Below are positions 14,144 to 17,917 of a stretch of DNA of 17,917 nucleotides, piece after piece. Position numbers and translations under genes: made by a program. Position 1 is the first letter of the stretch. Each line of letters begins with the position of its first letter. Source of the DNA: an uncultured Christensenella sp. (GTDB lineage: Bacteria > Bacillota > Clostridia > Christensenellales > Borkfalkiaceae); contig CAJUHT010000027.1 of the NCBI GenBank assembly GCA_910586035.1, positions 1 to 17,917 on the forward strand, read 5' to 3'. The notes below the pieces were generated by a model. That model saw only the letters and a list, made by a program, of their open reading frames with translations, was not told the origin of the DNA and ran no database searches.

Positions 14144-15686
14144 AAAGTGGTTGACTATGCGCGACTGTGTTTGAACACTTTTTTATTCGCTCTATTAGTT
14201 CGTTTGTTTCGTCAAGCCGTATCTTTTCAATATTCTTATCAACGCCAAAATCAAGATAGCCGACAGTCTTTATTTTTTCGTCGTCGTAAATGTAGACCAT
14301 AAAGACAAGATTATCAATTATTTGTTTCTGATACTCCTTGTCGGTGGGGTTGCCTTTCAGTAGGTCAGCAATAAATGCCAAAATGTCTTTAACTGTAAAA
14401 CTGTGTCCGCGCTCTAATAAAATTCGTGATTTAGTTGCTTGCAAGTCTGCGAGCAATTTTTCATAGTCTGTCATTTTTCTTTCAATGTTTGCGCGGAGTA
14501 GAGGGCTTTTTGCCTCTATAAAAGCGTTTGTTAAATCGTCAACTTGTGTTTGTGCTTGCCGTATGCGCGTTTCAATGCTTTTTATTCCGTCGTCGCCCGT
14601 GCGCCGTTCATAATAGGCTATTGTTTCCCGTGCGGCTTTCTCGGCGTTTTTCTTGTCGCTCAAAAAGTCATAGACTTGTTGTGTAACGCGCTTTTCTAAA
14701 TTGTCCTTGCCCTCGCGTGATTTTTCACATTCGCCTTTGTTCTTCCGCTTGCAAACATAGTAATAGTGTTTCTTGCCGCTTTTGCCCGTGCCGCCGCCCG
14801 CTACCATAGCCGTACCGCAATGCCCGCAATACAATTTACCCGTAAGCAAATACGGCTCAACCGCCGAATTTGCGCCCGCTAAAATTTTGTTGCGTGCAAG
14901 GCGTTTCTGAACCTCGTCAAAAAGCAACTCGTCAATAATGGCGGGGTATTGGTTGGTGCAAAGTCTTTTACCTAAATAGAATTTGCCCGTATATTTGGGG
15001 TTTGTTAGCCACCTGTCAAAAGTTCTGCTATTATAAGGGTTTCCGTTTATCCGTTCGCCTTTCGCGTTAAGTGCGGCGGCGATTTCTGTTTTGGTAACGC
15101 CTTTTTTGTATTCATTGAAAACAAAACGGACAATTTCCGCTTGTTTCTCGTCAATGGCAACTTTATGTATCGTGCCTTTTTTGCCCTTGCGGTCGGTGTC
15201 TATAAACTTATAGCCGAAAATGAGTTTACAGCCCGTATAAGTGCCGTTTTCAACGCAAGTATCAATGCCGTTAAGTATGCGCTTTGACAGTCGCTTGCTG
15301 TATTTCTCGTCGTTCCACTCCAAAAACATTTCATAGAACTCGCCGCCTTCGTCGTCGCTGATGGGCTGGGTTGCCGATATAACGCGAATATCGTATTTTT
15401 GTTTTAGCATTTCCTTATACATAACGCTGTCGCGGCGGTTGCGGGCGAACCTATCAAACATATAAACCAATATGTATTGAAACGCGCCGCTGTCGGCATC
15501 TCTAATCATACGTTGAAAAGAGGGGCGGCTGTCGTTCGTTCCCGTCCGTGCCTTGTCTGAATAGGCGTTTATAACATTATAGCCTTGACTTTCTGCAAAC
15601 TCGCGGCAAACGCGAATTTGTCCGTCTATTGACATTTCGTTTTGTCCGTGCGAGCTGAACCTTGCATAGATAACTGCGTTTTTCAT
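14142..15686 (-). CDS. Large serine recombinase
   Basis: Site-specific recombinase that would integrate and excise the element by a Ser-linked double-strand exchange. The 514 residues have the large-serine-recombinase order. First is a resolvase catalytic domain (1-140) with Ser11 in YARFSSHGQ and conserved Arg in MFDRFARNRRD (Arg79, Arg82). A 'recombinase' DNA-binding domain follows (about 155-280; FGYKF, RTFDRWLTNPKYTG). Next is a zinc ribbon with CGHC at 287-290 and further Cys312 and Cys320, then a coiled coil (about 370-430). The start has AGGAG nine bases upstream. It is the first gene inside the right-hand element and reads towards the chromosomal core, so an attachment site is expected between 14069 and 14142 or close by. 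All key residues appear present. Confidence 0.95.
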   Translation of the reverse strand: MKNAVIYARFSSHGQNEMSIDGQIRVCREFAESQGYNVINAYSDKARTGTNDSRPSFQRMIRDADSGAFQYILVYMFDRFARNRRDSVMYKEMLKQKYDIRVISATQPISDDEGGEFYEMFLEWNDEKYSKRLSKRILNGIDTCVENGTYTGCKLIFGYKFIDTDRKGKKGTIHKVAIDEKQAEIVRFVFNEYKKGVTKTEIAAALNAKGERINGNPYNSRTFDRWLTNPKYTGKFYLGKRLCTNQYPAIIDELLFDEVQKRLARNKILAGANSAVEPYLLTGKLYCGHCGTAMVAGGGTGKSGKKHYYYVCKRKNKGECEKSREGKDNLEKRVTQQVYDFLSDKKNAEKAARETIAYYERRTGDDGIKSIETRIRQAQTQVDDLTNAFIEAKSPLLRANIERKMTDYEKLLADLQATKSRILLERGHSFTVKDILAFIADLLKGNPTDKEYQKQIIDNLVFMVYIYDDEKIKTVGYLDFGVDKNIEKIRLDETNELIERIKKCSNTVAHSQPL

Positions 15687-15730
15687 TGTGTGAAACTCCT
15701 TTGCGCGGTCTGCGTGTGTGCGGACTGCGG

Positions 15731-15930
15731 CTTAAAAATTTGTTGTTCGCTTTGGTGCTTACCGTCTTAACCGGCAAAAAATGCCGTCGCAGACAAATTG
15801 TCAAGGGTTTGCGCCGTAGGCGACGGCGGTTTTATGCCTTACGGGAGATAAATCGTCGCCCTTTACAATTTGGCAAGACGGCGTATTCCGTCCCCAGACG
15901 GTAAGCCCAAGCGACACAAAAACTATTTAA
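15731..15930. repeat. Long imperfect palindrome upstream of the recombinase
   Basis: This otherwise gene-free stretch (15687-16085) contains nested inverted repeats all centred near 15832. The pairs are CGCTT 15748-15752 with AAGCG 15909-15913; GCTTACCGTCT 15757-15767 with AGACGGTAAGC 15896-15906; GCCGTC 15783-15788 with GACGGC 15877-15882; CAAATTGTCAAGGG 15794-15807 with CCCTTTACAATTTG 15859-15872 (13 of 14); and CCGTAGGC 15814-15821 with GCCTTACGG 15836-15844 (one bulge). The near-constant sums of paired coordinates show one continuous stem-loop of at least 165 bp, fading out towards 15731 and 15930. It could be a MITE-like insertion, a structured leader RNA of the recombinase, or a DNA site for recombination or replication. 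No protein-coding reading is convincing here. Confidence 0.75.
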
Positions 15931-16029
15931 TATTTATTGAAAATGAATAAAGCCCACAATGATTTTACTAAAAATAGAATAAGAGATTTTATCACAATAA
16001 TAGGAATTGCGGCGCACATTGTAGAAAAA

Positions 16030-16056
16030 AATAAAGCCGAACATATTGTTCGACTT
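16030..16056 (-). terminator. Terminator after the membrane-protein gene
   Basis: On the minus strand, AAGTCGAAC pairs with GTTCGGCTT (16048-16056 with 16034-16042, one G-T pair) around a 5-base loop. It is followed by T-A-TTTTTTT in the minus-strand reading. It lies about 30 bp after the end of the membrane-protein gene. A T-run on the other side also makes it a possible plus-strand terminator. Confidence 0.75.
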
Positions 16057-16085
16057 TTTGTAATGGCGTAGTATAGTCAATTCGA

Positions 16086-16730
16086 TTATTTTTTTGCATT
16101 AAATTCAATAAAGTAAGAATTCAATTCAGCGTTAGAAATTTTATCGTTAATTAGATGCTTTATTGTATTTGAAAATTCTATCAAAATATCATACTTACAC
16201 TTAGTATATGATTTTACAAATGATTTCTTTTTATATGCAACATATTCCTTTATCAAATTTAATCTGTTATCTTTGTTCTTGATTGTTATTTGCATACAAT
16301 AACTAATATCATTTGAAATTTCATTTAACGCTTCCATTAAATTTTGATTGCAAGGTGTTAACTTATATGAGCTTAACATTATTAAAGCATTACTTGTTAA
16401 TATACTTGTTGAATTATAAACATTTAAAATTTCATTGTAAAAATCAAATTTTTCATTATTTTCTATTCGCTTAAAAATTTTAGCTATCAGAATTTCTGGG
16501 TCAAGTTGTTCAAGTAAAGTTAACTCTTTATTAAGATTTATACTTAATTTGTTTAGATTATCAATAAGAAATTGTTTTTTATAAGCTTTTTTTTCATTGA
16601 CGCTTTTTATAATTGAAATGATAAAGGCAGACAGTGAAATAATAAAAGCCAATACACTTAAAACAGTGGTGATAATTTCAAAAGTTGTCATTGCTTCTAT
16701 TTGCTCGCCACTCAATAATTCGCTATCCAT
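16086..16730 (-). CDS. Single-pass membrane protein, unknown function
   Basis: A 214-residue protein with one strongly hydrophobic helix (about 18-41; IITTVLSVLAFIISLSAFII) near the N-terminus. A Lys-rich, mostly helical domain follows and should lie in the cytoplasm by the positive-inside rule. No catalytic motif or named family is recognised. The start has AAGGAGGT five bases upstream. The gene is much richer in A+T than every neighbour (long runs of Lys, Asn and Ile codons), which points to a different source. It lies 17 bp after the FtsK-type ATPase gene and ends at a terminator, so the two form an operon. A role as membrane anchor or partner for the ATPase is possible, but this is inference from position only. 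Confidence 0.75.
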   Translation of the reverse strand: MDSELLSGEQIEAMTTFEIITTVLSVLAFIISLSAFIISIIKSVNEKKAYKKQFLIDNLNKLSINLNKELTLLEQLDPEILIAKIFKRIENNEKFDFYNEILNVYNSTSILTSNALIMLSSYKLTPCNQNLMEALNEISNDISYCMQITIKNKDNRLNLIKEYVAYKKKSFVKSYTKCKYDILIEFSNTIKHLINDKISNAELNSYFIEFNAKK

Positions 16731-16747
16731 AATTACCTCCTTATACT

Positions 16748-17767
16748 TTAATGCGTTAAGCAGTTGATTATTTCTTCGTCAGTAATGAAAGGGGTTTGCG
16801 CTCTGATTAAATCGGGAGAAGAGGGAAGCTTAACAAGTCCGTCACCCTTGTCAAGCAATTCTGCGCCACGCCCAACATCAATAATGTTCATACTATGTTG
16901 AGCATTAGCCGTTTTAAGACAAACTTTTGTTGGTAGGTTATACTTTATCAAGCCCGTAACAACTTTTGCACGAGGGTCTTGCGTGGCAACGATAAGGTGT
17001 ATACCTGCGGCACGTCCTTTTTGAGCTATGCGTATAATATGTTCTTCAACTTCTTTTTTGCTTGTCATCATAAGGTCGGCAAGCTCGTCAATTACAACGA
17101 TTATACTCTTTCCGTCGTATTTTTTAAGCCCTTTACGGCTCATTTCGGAATAACGTTGTTCCATAATGTTAACAGCAACTTTAAGCCATTTCACGGCATC
17201 TTGCGTGTCCTTTGCAACGTGTTCAACCCTGTCGTGTATATCTTGCTCATACAAGCCAAATTCTGCCCCGTTCTTTGGGTCAATAAGAATTACATTTGCG
17301 GTTGAAAAGCAAAGAATTTGCATTATTAAAGAATTAAGCAAGCTTGATTTACCGCTTCCCGTTGTGCCAGCAATAAGGATATGTACGGCTTCATCAAAGT
17401 TAGTTGTGATATAACCGTCTGCGCCTTTACCAAAGCACAAATAGCATTTTTGCTTTCCGTTTGGGTCATTTGCAACGGCTTCTTTTATACTGTTAACAGT
17501 ATCGCCGCACGACACAAATTGACGGTTTTTCTTTTGACGAGTTACAGTAAAACCGCCGCTCGTGTTAATTTCGTAATTATAACCATAACGACTATTCAAA
17601 ATATCCATAGCTTGTTTTACGGCAGTTTTTGTGTACCAACCGCCCGAAAAATTAAATCTAAATTCTTGCGGTGCTTCTACGCCGTCAATATAGGTTGCGC
17701 CTACTCCAAGTTGTCCGAGTACTCGTTCAAGGTCTTTGCCTTCCATTTCCAAAGTTACAGTCGCCAT
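16748..17767 (-). CDS. Compact FtsK/SpoIIIE-type DNA-translocase ATPase
   Basis: A predicted hexameric DNA-pumping ATPase of the FtsK/HerA superfamily. In the 339-residue product, Walker A is GTTGSGKSS (134-142, Lys140) and Walker B is IIVVIDELADLM (222-233, Asp227-Glu228), with IVATQDPRAKVVTG further on as in FtsK. There is no membrane segment and no C-terminal winged helix of FtsK-gamma length, so it is a stripped-down motor with a roughly 120-residue N-terminal domain. GAAGGAGA eight bases before the ATG at 17767 sets that start; the longer frame from 17788 would place the ribosome site inside the gene. On conjugative and mobilizable elements such proteins move or couple DNA for transfer or replication. 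Here it heads an operon with a membrane protein. Confidence 0.9.
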   Translation of the reverse strand: MATVTLEMEGKDLERVLGQLGVGATYIDGVEAPQEFRFNFSGGWYTKTAVKQAMDILNSRYGYNYEINTSGGFTVTRQKKNRQFVSCGDTVNSIKEAVANDPNGKQKCYLCFGKGADGYITTNFDEAVHILIAGTTGSGKSSLLNSLIMQILCFSTANVILIDPKNGAEFGLYEQDIHDRVEHVAKDTQDAVKWLKVAVNIMEQRYSEMSRKGLKKYDGKSIIVVIDELADLMMTSKKEVEEHIIRIAQKGRAAGIHLIVATQDPRAKVVTGLIKYNLPTKVCLKTANAQHSMNIIDVGRGAELLDKGDGLVKLPSSPDLIRAQTPFITDEEIINCLTH

Positions 17768-17790
17768 AGTTATTTCTCCTTCGCACATTT

Positions 17791-17819
17791 ATTGTACCAA
17801 AATTAAGCAATTTTTTCAA
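17791..17819 (-). promoter_or_regulatory. Promoter of the ftsK-like operon
   Basis: On the minus strand, TTGAAA (17814-17819) and TACAAT (17791-17796) are separated by 17 bases. The start would fall near 17784, about 17 nt before the ATG at 17767, which leaves room for GAAGGAGA. This supports the shorter protein start. Confidence 0.8.
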
Positions 17820-17889
17820 GCGTATAACATAGACAAAAAATGTACTTTATACAACTGACATAAGTATTACTTTATACGCCACTATGTCA
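17820..17889. repeat. Repeat cluster upstream of the ftsK-like promoter
   Basis: TACTTTATAC occurs twice in the same direction (17843-17852 and 17868-17877), 25 bp apart. GCGTATAA (17820-17827) is repeated inverted as TTATACGC (17872-17879), CATAG (17828-17832) as CTATG (17882-17886), and TGACATA (17856-17862) as TATGTCA (17883-17889). The cluster lies directly upstream of the -35 box. It may be a regulator-binding array, iterons or a transfer/replication site; the sequence does not decide. Confidence 0.55.
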
Positions 17890-17917
17890 CACTGTAACAC
17901 TTTTGACGAAAAACCGC

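Noticed and set aside
15686..15904. A 72-residue plus-strand frame and a 75-residue minus-strand frame over the palindrome
   Set aside because: They are Arg-rich, unlike real proteins, follow the palindromic sequence and lack ribosome sites. The strong inverted-repeat structure explains the open frames better.
15943..16071. A 42-codon plus-strand frame (begins MNKAHNDFTK) in the gap after the palindrome
   Set aside because: It has no ribosome binding site, runs through the terminator hairpin at 16034-16056 and shows no recognisable motif. Possible but not supportable.
1..17917. CRISPR array, toxin-antitoxin pair or known defence system
   Set aside because: No regularly spaced direct repeats, no Cas-like protein and no typical toxin/antitoxin pair were seen. 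The only repeats are the dyads and short direct repeats described.

Overview
The window looks like chromosomal DNA of an anaerobic, fermentative member of the Bacillota (Clostridia-like, probably an uncultured gut lineage). The reasons are a bifunctional aldehyde/alcohol dehydrogenase AdhE, the paired GlgC/GlgD ADP-glucose pyrophosphorylase genes typical of Bacillota glycogen operons, strong AGGAGG-type ribosome binding sites, and clostridial-style mobile DNA (MobV relaxase, large serine recombinase, small FtsK-type ATPase). No 16S or other taxonomic marker is present, so the family level is inference.

Layout. Bases 1-1365 are the tail of a mobilizable element: an oriT-like inverted repeat (13-34), a MobV/Pre-type relaxase gene whose best start is a rare ATT codon (65-985), a 61-residue small protein (1018-1203), a non-coding stretch of four small hairpins and a strong terminator (1328-1365). 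Next comes a complete tRNA-Leu(CAG) gene on the minus strand with its own promoter and terminator (1401-1579). The chromosomal core follows, all on the plus strand. It holds adhE (1783-4389) with a translationally close-coupled APH-fold phosphotransferase (4404-5153), an unrecognised 160-residue protein (5201-5683), and a complete glycogen operon glgB-glgC-glgD-glgA-glgP (5773-14022). The operon has a consensus promoter in front and a rho-independent terminator behind. From about 14100 to the end the sequence is mobile again and reads on the minus strand: a large serine recombinase (14142-15686), an imperfect palindrome of about 170-200 bp, an AT-rich single-pass membrane protein (16086-16730) and a compact FtsK/SpoIIIE-type ATPase (16748-17767). 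A promoter lies in front of the ATPase gene, preceded by direct and inverted repeats.

How the genes work together. GlgC (with the regulatory-type paralogue GlgD) would make ADP-glucose, GlgA polymerises it, GlgB adds branches and GlgP releases glucose-1-phosphate, so the operon holds both synthesis and breakdown of glycogen. AdhE would reduce acetyl-CoA to ethanol and regenerate NAD+. The two mobile flanks have the same relative orientation: mobilization end on the left, recombinase end on the right. This would fit two related integrated elements bracketing a 12.7-kb core segment, or a single element joined outside the window.

Most worth a second look: the long palindrome upstream of the recombinase; the relaxase with a Glu where MobM has its nucleophilic His and an ATT start; the structured non-coding segment after the mobilization genes; and GlgA, which carries a 57-residue Lys/Ala/Thr tail like a histone H1 tail and a Gln in place of the usual ADP-glucose-binding Lys.
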